From NCBI GenBank assembly GCA_038030265.1, contig CM075941.1, positions 46,314,164 through 46,378,163 of the forward strand: 64,000 nucleotides of DNA, in the 5' to 3' direction. The notes beneath the pieces are model-generated. The model saw only the letters and a list, made by a program, of their open reading frames with translations, was not told the origin of the DNA and ran no database searches. Positions within the stretch are counted from its first letter, which is position 1, and the number at the start of each line of letters is the position of its first letter. Origin of the DNA: Corythucha ciliata. Lineage: Eukaryota; Arthropoda; Insecta; Hemiptera; Tingidae. Positions 45,559 through 57,393 of the stretch are shown one piece after another. Made by a program: the position numbers and the translations under genes.

Positions 45559-46535
45559 GTCAGTTTTCTCCGTTCGCTTTTCCCCCCCTCAAAAAGTTTA
45601 TATATAAAAAAAAAAGAAAAAAATGATTAATTGTTTCGAAGAAGAAGAATTGCGTAATTTTACAACAAGTGCACATTGTTTAAAAGTTCGCCGCTAATAA
45701 TTTCGCGAATTGCTCATCCATGATGTCAACTTTTCTTGATACGGAAAACCTTTTTCGGGATCAAGTTATACACATAAAAGCTGACTCATGCCACCCGATT
45801 TAAAACTTGGTTTTGAATTCAAAATCGCTACAGTTCCCAATACGGGCGGCGGCGGGGTCTGTGGGGTGTTTAACCTTTTGACGCGTTTTTTTCCAGAAAA
45901 TTAAACGCAGCGACGCGATTTTATATTCCTCCCATCCCCCTTCCCGACATAAACGGCCTTTTATGTGCGGCTTTTTTCTATATAAATATGAAATGCGTTT
46001 ACGGCCAATTTAGACGGGGTTTCATTTTATTACGTTTTAGTGACTATAGAAAGTCAAGTTTTACGGTTTATTATGCCTGAACAATGGTATAAGGGCCTTT
46101 AAAAATTAAATTACGCGTTCTTTAGAAATGAAGAAACAAAGAAAGAAACTGTCATTGATATTTTAGAACACATTTCTTTCTCTATTAGTCAAGAGAAGAG
46201 AAACGTTGCTTGCATTTTTATCTTTTAAGAAACAGTAAAGATTTCATTTATGAGTTCAGCGACTATAAAAACGTTTGAAATATTCTAGTTTTCTAAAAAA
46301 GCGTCGCAATTGTTGTTACTCCAGTGGGTGCATCCTTGGAAGAAAAAGAAAGCTGGAGATGAGTTGTAGAGGTTGTGATGAGAGAGGTGGAGGGGGACGA
46401 ATTATTAACATCGACGGCAAAAAAAAAAAAGTCGAGTGACGTATCACAGTAATTGTACCATTCGCCCGCATCGCGTTTTTCGACGACTCTCCCCCCCCCC
46501 CTCACATCTAACAGCTTCTCTTTTTTGTCTGCCAG
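45559..46535. other. Unique sequence between candidate exons
   Basis: AT-rich, with a C-run at 46491-46502. No gene or known repeat is seen. Confidence 0.3.
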
Positions 46536-46754
46536 TTCCTTTACGACGTGGGAACATTAGGGCTACACCAATTTCACGTTCTGACACCGTTTCCCAAGCC
46601 CTTTTACTCCTTCTTCGTCATAAAAAAAAAAAGAAAAAAAAATTGTACTGCGGGTCCAATGCCTTTTCCCGGTGGTGTCCCCCTTTCCTATGGGTTCACA
46701 TCACCCGAAAGGCATATCTTTAGCTGCTTGAAAAGGAACGGAAGGATACAATAA
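46536..46754 (+). CDS. Candidate second exon (unrecognised)
   Basis: The acceptor TTTTTTGTCTGCCAG precedes 72 open codons: FLYDVGTLGLHQFHVLTPFP, a basic run KKKRKKN encoded by an A-homopolymer, and GGVPLSYGFTSPERHIFSCL, then TAA. Joined to 45529-45558 it would give 82 residues. The homopolymer is a reason for doubt. Confidence 0.25.
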   Translation, partial: FLYDVGTLGLHQFHVLTPFPKPFYSFFVIKKKRKKNCTAGPMPFPGGVPLSYGFTSPERHIFSCLKRNGRIQ

Positions 46755-47451
46755 GATCGATTTACTTATTGCTTCCTTCTTATAGTGCGCGTACTTGGTT
46801 CGCCCCCCCCCCTCCCTCATCCTTCCTCGTTAGTTCCTGGAAGTGAAAAGGGCGTCGTTTCCTTACGAAATGCTTTTACTAAGAAAGATTGCATCCAACT
46901 CCGAGAGGAGGACGTTAATTTCTCAAAATATTTTAAAATAGTCACTTTGAAGAATAACTTGTATAAATGCCCAATTTGGGAGAAAATTTTACCGGTGAAT
47001 TGGCACGTGGACAGAAGGATATTAACGGCAAAGATTCAGGGCAAAGTAACAATCACATTGGCAATTTTCAGAGCTGAGCAGCCGCCAAAATTCCAAACAG
47101 TGGCCCAAGTGTCGAGAGTTCGCTGGTTGAAAACTCGCGAAATCGTTAATTTCTGCTGTTCATCAGTTTCGCAAAATTTCAAGTTTCTAGTAGCAACTTT
47201 CGGTTCTTAATTCTTGCAAAAATACAAGCTTCGGGATCTTTTTTTATACAATAGTGTGCCGCGGACCCCGGGGTCCAACTGGCCTAGAGATCGTCCCCCA
47301 AGATCGAGTAACAGCCGCAAAATTACGTTATTCGGACCTATAATATCAGTGAATTCACGTGTTTCTGGGCGAAATATCCGCTAAATGGCAAGTTGGCCAT
47401 TGTTTTCTGGAATGGTTCGTTTGAAATTTCTTACTATAGATTAGAGAACGC
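46755..47451. other. No proven gene; fragment shared with 35.9 kb
   Basis: 46955-47029 is about 85% identical to 35957-36030. Both read CPIWEK followed by PVNWH and DRRI in the open frame. The surrounding + frame (46785-47210) is unassigned. Confidence 0.35.
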
Positions 47452-47455
47452 TTAA

Positions 47456-47823
47456 GGGGGAGTTGCACATGTGTTTCCTCGACCCCCCTCCAATCATACC
47501 TCGCCTACTCCGCGTTACAGAAATTAACGCCGTATTTCAGCACCAATCCTGGACTTCAAGGGCTCATTTAAATCTTCAGGAAATTCCGCACAAATAACTA
47601 AAATAACTGTAAAACGCACATAAACTTTTACCTTGAAAATTCACACTCTTTCGACGGCTTATTTAGGAAAGCAAGATCGTACGGTTGTGCGGAATTTCCT
47701 GAAGATTTAAATGAGTCCTTGAAATCCAGGATTGGTGCAGAAATACGTCGGTAATTTCCGTAACGCGGAGTAGGCGAGGTATAATTGGAGGGGGGGTCGA
47801 GGAAACACATGTACAACTCCCCC
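47456..47823. mobile_element. TTAA foldback element, copy 3 (complete)
   Basis: Bounded by TTAA at 47452-47455 and 47824-47827, with exact GGGGGAGTTG and CAACTCCCCC ends. Long near-complementary arms as in copy 1. Confidence 0.85.
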
Positions 47824-48299
47824 TTAAGACCCCTTTCATGATCTTCTTTGCAGGGCCTGAACACGTCCGGTACCTTCATTCCAAGTTTAAAAATCTGGTC
47901 ACCGTAGGTACTTATAGCTCCCAACACTTACTTTCGAGTACTTCCACTATGCATGTAATTATGTATAGCGATAGAAATACAGCAATATTTCTATACCGTC
48001 AACCACAAAAAGGTCTCTTTCTTCCCATCCATAAAATATAACGCTTGAAAATGTACGGAGGCGTACGATATTGTTTCTTAGCCTTAGCATAGACATTTTA
48101 TGCTCAATTCTGGCGCTTGATTGAATGACCCACGGAAGTTCAGGCCAGAATCAATAGTTTCTGATGAACATTGGTAGGGTTACCAACTCGAAATTTGACA
48201 CAATCGGGACAAAATTTTCAATGCTCAAAATCTGCCGGGACAAAAAGGTAAAAAGCGGGACACTCGACTTGAGCTGCCGTCGTACTCGCGAAGGACGTG

Positions 48300-48380
48300 C
48301 TTGAGCTCGAACTACTCTGGCCACAAGAAGCTCTAACCACAAAAAGTTCTCAACCAAAATATGCTCTAATCACAAAAAGA
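48300..48380 (+). repeat. Type F minisatellite patch
   Basis: GAAGCTCTAACCACAAAAAG and variants, as at 18630-19130. Confidence 0.5.
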
Positions 48381-48388
48381 TCATTCGA

Positions 48389-48676
48389 ATGAAGTGCTCA
48401 TCGAGCTCCCGTCTAAGAGACACTGCAGGTATGCCACAGGGTTCAATCCTTGGCCCATTGTTCTTCGTGGTATATGTCAACGATTTCAAAACCAAGGATG
48501 GATGTTATCCTGTAGGCCTACGACACAGTTCAGGTGTTTTCGGCATATCAAATAATGAGAGGGAACTGTGTTGGCGGGCACCAAAGAAATCGCAGATTGG
48601 TCCAGTAGAAATGGCTTGGGTTATGAACGCGGGAAAAACCTTTATGTTGGTGTTCAGAGGGAACAGTGAAAACTGA
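48389..48676 (+). pseudogene. Non-LTR reverse-transcriptase fragment
   Basis: GMPQGSILGPLFFVVYVNDF matches reverse-transcriptase blocks 3-4 of non-LTR elements. The expected YADD block is replaced by a frame-shifted stretch near 48515-48530. Only about 95 residues survive and the ends are not defined. Confidence 0.75.
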
Positions 48677-48689
48677 AAACCGGCGAGAA

Positions 48690-49955
48690 GCCGATAGAGT
48701 TGAATATCTGTAGGTTAGCACGTCTCACGTGATTTAAAATGGAATATGCGTACCCGGTACCTCGTAAAACGTATACCGCGAATTAAATTGGAGAGAAAGC
48801 TGCGTTGACCGCATACCGCTGCTACTTTTGAGTCTACCCTGCGCTACGGCATTTTGAGGCCGACGACGAAACAAACGAAGTTTTGTCCGTTTTGTGGCGC
48901 TAAACAATTAAAACGATTCCGTTCATCGTCCAAGTTGCATGAAAGTTGGTTTTTAAAAGACCAAAATGGATTTCAGTGGACGAAAATATCGCAAAATTAA
49001 TTTGTTCAGACATCCAAACCATCAGGAAAATTGAGTTTTTGTAATAGCCAGTCAGAAGAAATCGGTTTTTGGGAGAGTCAGACCCTTGAAATTTGAGTAG
49101 ATTGGCGGTGTTTTGTTGTCGTTGAATTCGGTCATTGAAAAAGCCATTACAGGGGCCGTTTAAAGTCAGTTTCGCAGGGAATGATTGTTAATAATTTGTA
49201 ATGAGAAAAATGGATCGATAATTTCTGGTGGTTGTACTGGACGGTGGACCATTGCCCAAAAGTGCGGCCTAGAGTCTCTTGTTTCGACCATCAGACGGGA
49301 CAATTTAGCTGGGTCGCTGGACCATCATTCTCCCACAGGAACCTGTCTCCGTGAATCAAGACAGGGAGGACATCATCAAAGGGCTCACTGCAAAGGTCAG
49401 ACGCTGGCGAGAAAAAACAGGCGACGGCCAGCAAGCATTAAGCACTCCGCGCGCAATCCAGGGGTTGGGTAAGAGCCAGGACCGAGTAGCCCTTGTGAAC
49501 TGTCTGGAGGGTGGAACTGCAGAGACTGGATCGCGCTTTTGCATCATTGCTTCGTGTGGCGCATGCGCCCAACATGTTCACGTTCAGTTTAGCGGTTAGT
49601 AGTTTCTGACGTGAAATTGGAAGGTATAAGTTGTGGGGAATATATGTATAGTATAAAGTGTCCAATATCTGGCGGCAAATAATCAGGCGCTTGGGGCTGC
49701 ATTGTTGCCATTTAGGAGAACGGTCGATTGCCGTTATGTACTCAACTAGTTGTTGATTCTGCAAGGAAAAATTGTCACTTATGTATCAAAATTTCAGGCA
49801 ATAAACTAACAGCCCTTGCTGCTATTGTCGTTCCTGATAGTGACTATATTGGCTATAGTGGCCTTGGAATCATCAGACCGTTAGCCTTTTTCATTGCCTT
49901 TTAATTCACGAAAAACCTACTTTTCGTTCGAGGAGAACAATATCAACTACTTATA
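48690..49955. other. No recognised gene
   Basis: Unique. Overlapping + frames at 49185-49472 and 49351-49599 (NQDREDIIKGLTAKVRRWRE) have a coding-like composition and could be a decayed element ORF, but no domain is recognised. Confidence 0.3.
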
Positions 49956-52473
49956 CAGGGTGATTCAGGATAGTTCGAGAGCTGGCGGCAGTCCCATTCA
50001 ACCGGAAGAACATAGTCATGAAACTTGTTCCATTTCTTAGCTTTTGTGGGGCTGAATACGAATATGAGCGTCTGCCGGCGTCTGCCTGAGGCATTTGGCC
50101 TCTACGGCCTGTCAATTTCCCTAAATTTTGAAAACGAATTAGCCGAAAGAACGTAGTCTTGTAACTTAACTCACTCGCATCAGTAGGTTTTTTGGAACTG
50201 AATAAGGATATGAGCGCCTGTCAGGGGCGTTTGCCCTCAGTGAGCCGTCTAATTCCCTAGATTTGGGACACAAATAAACCGGATGAACTTGACCATTTGA
50301 CGGATATTATGGAGCTGAATACGAATATGAGTGTCGGTCGGCGACTGTCAGGGGCGTTAAAAAAAAAAAAAAAAAAACTATCGAATGAGACCATTTTCAT
50401 GAACCCAACGGTTAGATTCATGTCCCAAATTCGGGGATTTACCACCATGAGGGCAAACGGCCCCAGCAAATGCCGATCGACGCTCCAATCGAATGAGGCG
50501 AGTTACACCATTGATTTCTTCCGGTTAATTCATGTCCCAAGTATTTTGACTACCTACTGAGGGCAAACGCCCCTGGCAGACACTCATACCCGTATTGAGC
50601 TTTAAAAGCCTACTGAATGAGCCGTGTTAAAAGACTGTGTTCTATCATTTAATTCATGTTCCAAATTTGGGGAATTTAAATGCCCTATAAAGACGCTGAT
50701 AGACGCTCATATTCGTATTTAGCTCTATAAAATCTGTCAAATGAGACCAGTTACAAGACTAAGTTGTTCCGGTTAATTCACGTCCCAAATTCGGAGAATT
50801 TGGTTTTTCGCAGAGGGCAAACGTCCCTGCGGCAGACGCTCATATTCGTATTCGGTTCCATGAAACTAGCCGAATGAGACCGCATTTACACGACTAAGTT
50901 CATTCGCAGTTATAATTAATGTCCCAAATTTATAGAATTTGACTGGCCGCCGATGGTAAATGCCCCACACAGGCGCTGGCAGACACTCCAGCTCCACAAA
51001 ACCTGCCAAATGAGACAAGATTCAGGACTATGTTCTTCCGGTTGAATGGGACTGCCGCCAGCCTCCGCTCTCGGTCTAGGAGGAGATGCATATGCTGAAG
51101 TGTGTTGTAGTACCAAGTATTTGTGACCAAACCCCCACCCCCATGAGCATAGGGTCGCAAACGCTTTCCTTCTGAGATACACGTACAATAGTGTTTTTTC
51201 AGCGACTACCTACTTTTTCTCCAAAAAACTCGATTTCACGGCCCAACCGCTGGGCTTGGGAAAAAACTGTCGACGCTTTTGAAAAGAGCACAAAATTTCA
51301 CTTCAGAAACTGTGTTCTGAATCGCTGTAAACGCACGTACCTCTGTATTTTTTAAAAATGATTTTCCACAAATGACGAAAGTTATTTTTTTGAAATTTCT
51401 GCCAAATTTACAGAGCTTCCAAAATAGTCCCAATATCAGAAAAACATGTCCGTTTTGTGAGCTTTCCAATGGCATCCTCAAATTTGATGTTGGTCCAATT
51501 TTGAGAGAGATGCTATCACACATAAAATCCGAAAAAAAACAAAGTGTAAACGTGCAAAATCAGTAAGTTTGTCCCATTAAAAAAAAGTGCCCTTGCTTGC
51601 CTGCCTTAAACGTCTACTATTGTGCCTTACGTGCTTGGGATTCAATCCGATAATATCACTCAAGCGCAAAAAATTAAAAACCAACCCCCACACCTACCAT
51701 CTTTTTTGGAACCGAAAAAATTAAGTGGATGGGGGGGGGGGTTGAATAGGAGTAATTAGCGATAAAGTGACATTTTCGGACTGAATTCCGAGCGATATAT
51801 TTGCCTTTCGTAAGGCACAATGGTATACGTTTAAAAGGCACTAAGGCCCGTCACGCAAATTGAGCCCACGCGTCTTCTAACGGTTTTTTGAGCTTGGGTG
51901 ACCCACGCGTGGGCTCAGTTTGCGGCGGGCCTAACCAATTCTCTTTCTGGGACAAACATACTATGATTTTGCTCGTTTCCACCTTGTTTTTTGAATTTTA
52001 GTGTGTGAAATCTCTCTCAAAATTGGACCAACTTTAATTTTGAGGAGGTCATTGGAAAGCTCACAAAACGGACATGTTTTTCTGATATTGGGACCGTATT
52101 GGAAGCATTGTAACTTTGGAAGAAAATAGTCGCTGAATTATAGGAGTAATTTCAAAAAAGTAACTTTCGTCATTTGTGGAAAATCATTAAAAAAATATGT
52201 TCAACGTTGTAGAACACAGTTTTCTGAAGTGAAATTTTGTGCTCTTTTCAAAAACGTCAACCGTTTTTTTTAAAGCTCAGCGCTTGGGCCGTGAAATCGA
52301 GTGTTTGGAGAAAAAGTATGCTGTCGCTCAAAAACACAATTATATGTATACTTGTATCTCAGAAGGAAAGCATTTTTTGCGACTCTATGCTCAAAGGGTG
52401 ATTTTGGTCGCAAATACTTAGTACTACAACATACTCCAGTATACATATATGCATCTTCTCCTGAATCACCCTG
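49956..52473. mobile_element. Non-autonomous Tc1/mariner-like foldback, with a nested palindrome
   Basis: Starts CAGGGTGATTCAGGA after TA and ends TCCTGAATCACCCTG. The right arm (about 51960-52470) pairs with 51080-51560, so the left arm is split from its terminus by a 1.1-kb insert (49973-51080). That insert is itself an inverted array of units of about 155 bp containing GAATACGAATATGAGCG. Confidence 0.78.
51845..51934. mobile_element. 90-bp hairpin MITE
   Basis: AGGCCCGTCACGCAAATTGA pairs with TCAGTTTGCGGCGGGCCT, and GAGCCCACGCGT pairs with ACGCGTGGGCTC. Confidence 0.75.
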
Positions 52474-52479
52474 TTATTC

Positions 52480-54476
52480 TAAATAACCTCACCATATAAA
52501 ATTAGTTTTTGTGAGCAAGGTTACCAGTGTGAGTCTGGATCCTGTGTGTGAGAGGAGCAGAGGTGTCGAGACGAACCTTTTCCCTCTCCTACAATCTTAG
52601 CGTACAGGCAAAATTTCAAATTCAAAGGTACAACCACGAAATACTCGCCCCGGCTATTCCACTTCATTTGAAAATACCGAGCAAATTGTAATGGTAACAA
52701 AACCTGTGGAAAGGCGATTTGTTTAGTATAAAAATCAGGGGTTGGTGGTCCTCCCTGCCCTCTAAAGGAAAGTGGGTCTTTTGAAATGTTGATGATGATT
52801 GTGGGTGAGGGTGATGTGATGGGAGGAAGTGTTGTGTAATGCTTAATGCATTCAAAGTCACGCTCTTGTTTTTCCTTTATCGGTATTGTTGAAAACTAAT
52901 GGAATCCAAAAAAAATTCATGGATTAGTGTGGTTGTTTCAAGTGCCCAAGGGGAAGGAATGCAACAGGATGGTTTCACGCGGTTCTGTGTGATGGGTTAA
53001 AAAATAACTTTTTTGATTGGCAATATACTTGAGACTAAAAAGGAGAAATAATTCACGAATAACAACCCTCTCCTATCATTAATTTTTCAAAGAAAAGTCC
53101 GGAGATGATAGATAAAAAAAAAAAACTTGGGAGGTGAAAAACAAGGGTCTGATATATCGACTGCGTCCAACCCTCCTCAGTTGGAATACATAGTTGCTAT
53201 GGTTGCTCCGCCTTGCCCTATCCACCCTTCCATCATTCCCTCAGAAATTCACTGTACTCCAAAGGGACACCTATGTGGGGCGTTGCGTATAGGGGGGGGG
53301 GCATGATAAGGGTGTATATCCCCCCTCCAACCACCACTTGTTTTTTTCATCTATTTCGTTTATACCCGAACTTGAAAAGGGAGTGTGTTTGGCTTCCCTT
53401 CTGATTTCCACGAACTCTCACACTCACTCTCTCTCCCTTTACGGAAGGTAGCCCCTACCTTTTCTATAGTACACACTCACACACACGCACAAAAAAAAAC
53501 ACCCTTCAGGAGCCTCAACAAAGGGTGAGAGTGGGTTTGTTAGAGGGGGCGTGGTCTGAACTCCTCTTCAGTCATCGATCCAACCCCCTCTTGGCAGGGA
53601 ACTCTTTATGGTTACAAAATGTGTAGAATAAGGAAGGGAGGGGGGGGGAGAAAAGTGACTAGAGAGGAAAACCGTTTTCCTTATCTACTTCTGAAAATGA
53701 GTTGGCTGCGTTTACGTATATCCCATCATGATGGAAAGCGTATAAAGGGAAAGTATTCACGAAAACAGAGGGTCCTGCGCCTTAGAAACATTTCTTTTTT
53801 TTTAATACACCAAAGCTTCACTCCAAAATCCCTGCCACCGAATTTTAGTGTGTATGAGTGCTCGCGGAACTCTCTCGTATTTCCTTCTTCAAAAATAACT
53901 GCAAACCGAGATATTTTATCTCGAACAGTTTAGCTCACCCAGCAGCGTTCACTGACTCATTTTTCCAAACGTTCCATAGTTCCTCATCGGTTTGTGTGTC
54001 TTATCTTCTTTTTTTCACTGCCTCCCCTCCCTTCACCGTACAAAACGTAATGCCCTGGTTTATCCAGTCGGTTGAATTGCACTTTTTTCTATTTAAATTG
54101 CACTTTAAAATAATTTCAAGGGAACCGTTAAATTAATGTTCATCTGCGCTGCTTCCAAAAAAAAAAGACAAGGAAATAAAACGTGGTTCCTGGGTGTTCA
54201 TTAGTTATGAGCTGATTTTTTTTTCAAAGAGAAAAATTTGTTTGTGTAAGGAGGAAAAAAACGTGACAGGCATTGACGAAGAGTCGTCAAATCAGAGACG
54301 AAAGTAACCCTATTTTCTAAAACGTTTCCCTATTCACACACCGTGACTATATTCGTCACTATTTTTTGGGGGTTTTGAAGATGAACTAATTAAGGGAGTA
54401 AACGAAAACTACCTCAGTTTTTCCAATTTTAAGGAAAGTCCTCCATTGATTGCTCAAAAACCCTTCAGACGTCATT
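52480..54476. other. Unique sequence, no recognised gene
   Basis: Simple-sequence patches (ACACTC near 53470, G-run 53290-53300, G-run 53640-53650). Several open frames of 60-100 codons on each strand have no domain. It resembles intron or gene-flank sequence. Confidence 0.35.
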
Positions 54477-54484
54477 AAAACAGC

Positions 54485-56221
54485 CACTGGCGGACCTACG
54501 GCGTATGGAGGGCCCGGGGCGGAAATCGCCTCTACTATACAATGTATAAACCTCAAAGGTCTTTTCCTTATTTTAGCCAAGGCCTCTTCCTCTTTTTAGC
54601 CAAATAACCACTATTTCCACAACCTATCCCGCCCATCTGCGCTTATACCAAGTCCGTGGAAATTTTTGTCCAAAATCAACCTGTCGATAATTTATTGATT
54701 TCAGGGCTGACGTTTCGCACATTTATACCACGGGCGTGCTCACAGCAAACTAAAATAACAACACAATTAGGCTCAGTTTGCTGTGAACATGCCCGGTAAA
54801 TGGGCGAAACATAAGCAGCCCTGAAATAAATAAATTATTGAGACAGGTCGATTTTGGATAATAGCCCCCTGTAGCCATAAATTGAGGTTTTTTCTCAATT
54901 TTAGCCTCAAAGTTGCCTGCAGAAGCCGCAAATTAGCGTATAATTCTCAATTTTAACCGTGAATTAGTGATTTTCCCCTATTTTGGCCACGAATTCAAGG
55001 TTTTTCTTAATTTTAGCAGCGTTGAAGCGTTTCTAACCCATGAATTAGCGAATTTTGTTAATTTTAGCCACGAATTGGCATTTTCTGACATTTAGCTGCA
55101 AATTGGAAATTCTTTCATTTTTGACAGCGAACACAGCGGGCGAAAATTAACGTTTCTCTTAATTTTAGCCAGGCTAATTATTGATTTTCTCAATATTAGC
55201 CGCAAATTAGCGGGTTCTTTTACATTTTACCACCGCATTAGCAATTTTGTTTTGCTTTTAGCTATAGATTAGCGCTTCAGTGTTTCTCTTCAGTGTAGCG
55301 CGAGTCATGCTTTTTTTTTTTACTTATAGCCACGAGTTAGCCGTTTTTCTCAATTTTATCCACAAAGTTGCCCTCATAAGGCGAGAAGGCGCGTATAATT
55401 GGAAATTTTAACTCACTTTATCCGCGAATTAGCTGATAATTAGCGCTTTTTATCAATTTTTGCTTCGTATAAGCGTTTTTAACCGCGAATTTTCTCAATT
55501 TTAGCCACGAATTGGCGTTTTACTCAATTTAGATCGAGGAATAAAACTTTGTTCCCAATTTGAGCTGAAAACTAGAGTTTTTCTTTATTTATGACGGGCT
55601 AATTTAAATATTAACTGCGTTTTTTCACATTTTAGTCCCGCATTGGCATTATTTCCTTCAATTTTTGCCGTGGATTTAGTGTTTTTTGTATAGTTTTAGC
55701 CTCAAACGGAAGCTACGAATTCGCGTTTCATTCATTTAAGCTGGGATTTTGTGATTTTTCCCAATTTTAGCCGCAGGTTAACTCTTTTTGTCAATTTTAG
55801 CAGCGCACTAGCGTTTCCATACCGATTGTGTTAGCGATTTTCCTCCATTTTGCCACGAATTTGCGTTTTCCATTTTTAGCAGCGACTTAGCACTTTTTCG
55901 CAATTTGAGCTGAAAATTGGTGTTTTTCTCAATTTTAGCCGCGATAATTAGTAATGTCTTTAATTTTAGACCCGCATAAGCAATTTTTTCTACTTCCTGC
56001 TAATTAGCATTGTTTTTCAGTTTGAGGCGATTTCTCAAATTCAGCAGCCCATTAATGTTTTTTTTTTTCATTCATTTGTATATTAACGAATTAACGTTTT
56101 TTCTCAACTTTATCCACGAATTAGCGATTTTTCTCAACTTCAGCTGTAAAATAGCGTTTTCGCTATTTCAGCTGTGACTTTGCCATTTTTGCCTAATTTT
56201 AATCCGAATTAGCGTTGTTTT

Positions 56222-56256
<35 letters not shown>

Positions 56257-56866
56257 CGTGCAGCCTTGAATTGGTAGCGTGCACTCACAATTTTAGCCGT
56301 ATGCTTGGCCCAAAAACAACACTTTTGCGTTGATTTCTACATTTCAGCCTTGGAATGGCCGCCATAAACCCGCGAATTGACGATTTTTCTCAAATTTGGT
56401 CTGGATCTTGCATCGTGAGACTATGAATCTGCGCTATTTTGCAGTTATAGCCACGAATATTAATCGCTTTTTCCTAAGTTCTTTCCGCGTTAGCAAGTTC
56501 CAAATTGCTGATCACTTCATTACAGTGCGCGCAAGGACCTAACTAATCTGGGGACGGTGTATTTTCTCTATTTTAGCCGCGAATTTTTCTCAAGAAGGCG
56601 CGAATTTGTTGTATTTGTACCACCAGAATAGCACTCTCGGGGGCTCAATCGAATATTCAGCCTTCACTCTTTGCTGATTTCAGCACTTGTAACGTTATAT
56701 TCTGCAGATCGGATACAGACTGAAATTCGTGTAGAGAGTAGCCAAATCGCTGTCCAACCTTTTCACATATACCTATACATCAATGAGTATAGAGTCTAAA
56801 AATCCTCATGTTTCCGTATTCAAGTTTTTCGGTCCGCCCCCCCGCCCCTGCCTCGTTACGCTACTG
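54485..56866 (-). mobile_element. hAT-like non-autonomous element made of type A minisatellite
   Basis: Flanked by AAAACAGC on both sides (54477-54484 and 56867-56874), an exact 8-bp target duplication. The left end is CACTGGCGGACC and the right end, reversed, is CAGTAGCGTAAC. About 1.75 kb of the interior (54870-56620) is approximately 30-bp units TTAGCG/TTTTTCTCAATTTTAGCC; a palindrome (54669-54860) lies near the left end. No transposase. Confidence 0.85.
54669..54860. mobile_element. Palindromic MITE nested in the hAT-like element
   Basis: CCAAAATCAACCTGTC pairs with GACAGGTCGATTTTGG, and CAGGGCTGACGTTTCG pairs with CGAAACATAAGCAGCCCTG. The loop centre is near 54765. Confidence 0.75.
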
Positions 56867-56874
56867 AAAACAGC

Positions 56875-57342
56875 ACAGTTTTGCGGATTTTCTGAGCGAT
56901 CTATTGCGACTTTTTCGACGTGAAGTAAACTCGTTCACTTTTTTAAAAACTCATTAATCCATGTTATGTGTGTATTTATTTTTAACAAAACAGCGGTATG
57001 GCGGGGCGGTTAAGAAGCGCGAGTTGACTATTAACTAACTTTGCCTTTTCCAATTCTTTTTTTTTTGTTTTGTTTCGCCTATTTCGCTTCAAAGCTAGTA
57101 CAGTGTTGTTTGTGAGCGTGCGGACTAAGTGGCGCCAGAATGAGTGTTATACAGGCAAAATAAGTTCCCTTTTTTTAATAGGAAATCACCCTAAAGGAGG
57201 GGAGGAACAGTGACGGGTCCGCGGTTATGGTGTCAGCTCTTCGAAGAGCGCAAAGGGAAACGAGAAGAAAGTAAATATGAAAGCGATTAAATTGCGGGAA
57301 TCCCCCGACTTATACATCACCATTTCGTGTAAACATTGCAAT

Positions 57343-57393
<51 letters not shown>

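Noticed and set aside
49185..49599. Two overlapping frames considered as a retroelement gag
   Set aside because: No zinc knuckle or other motif could be recognised; kept only as an unassigned region.
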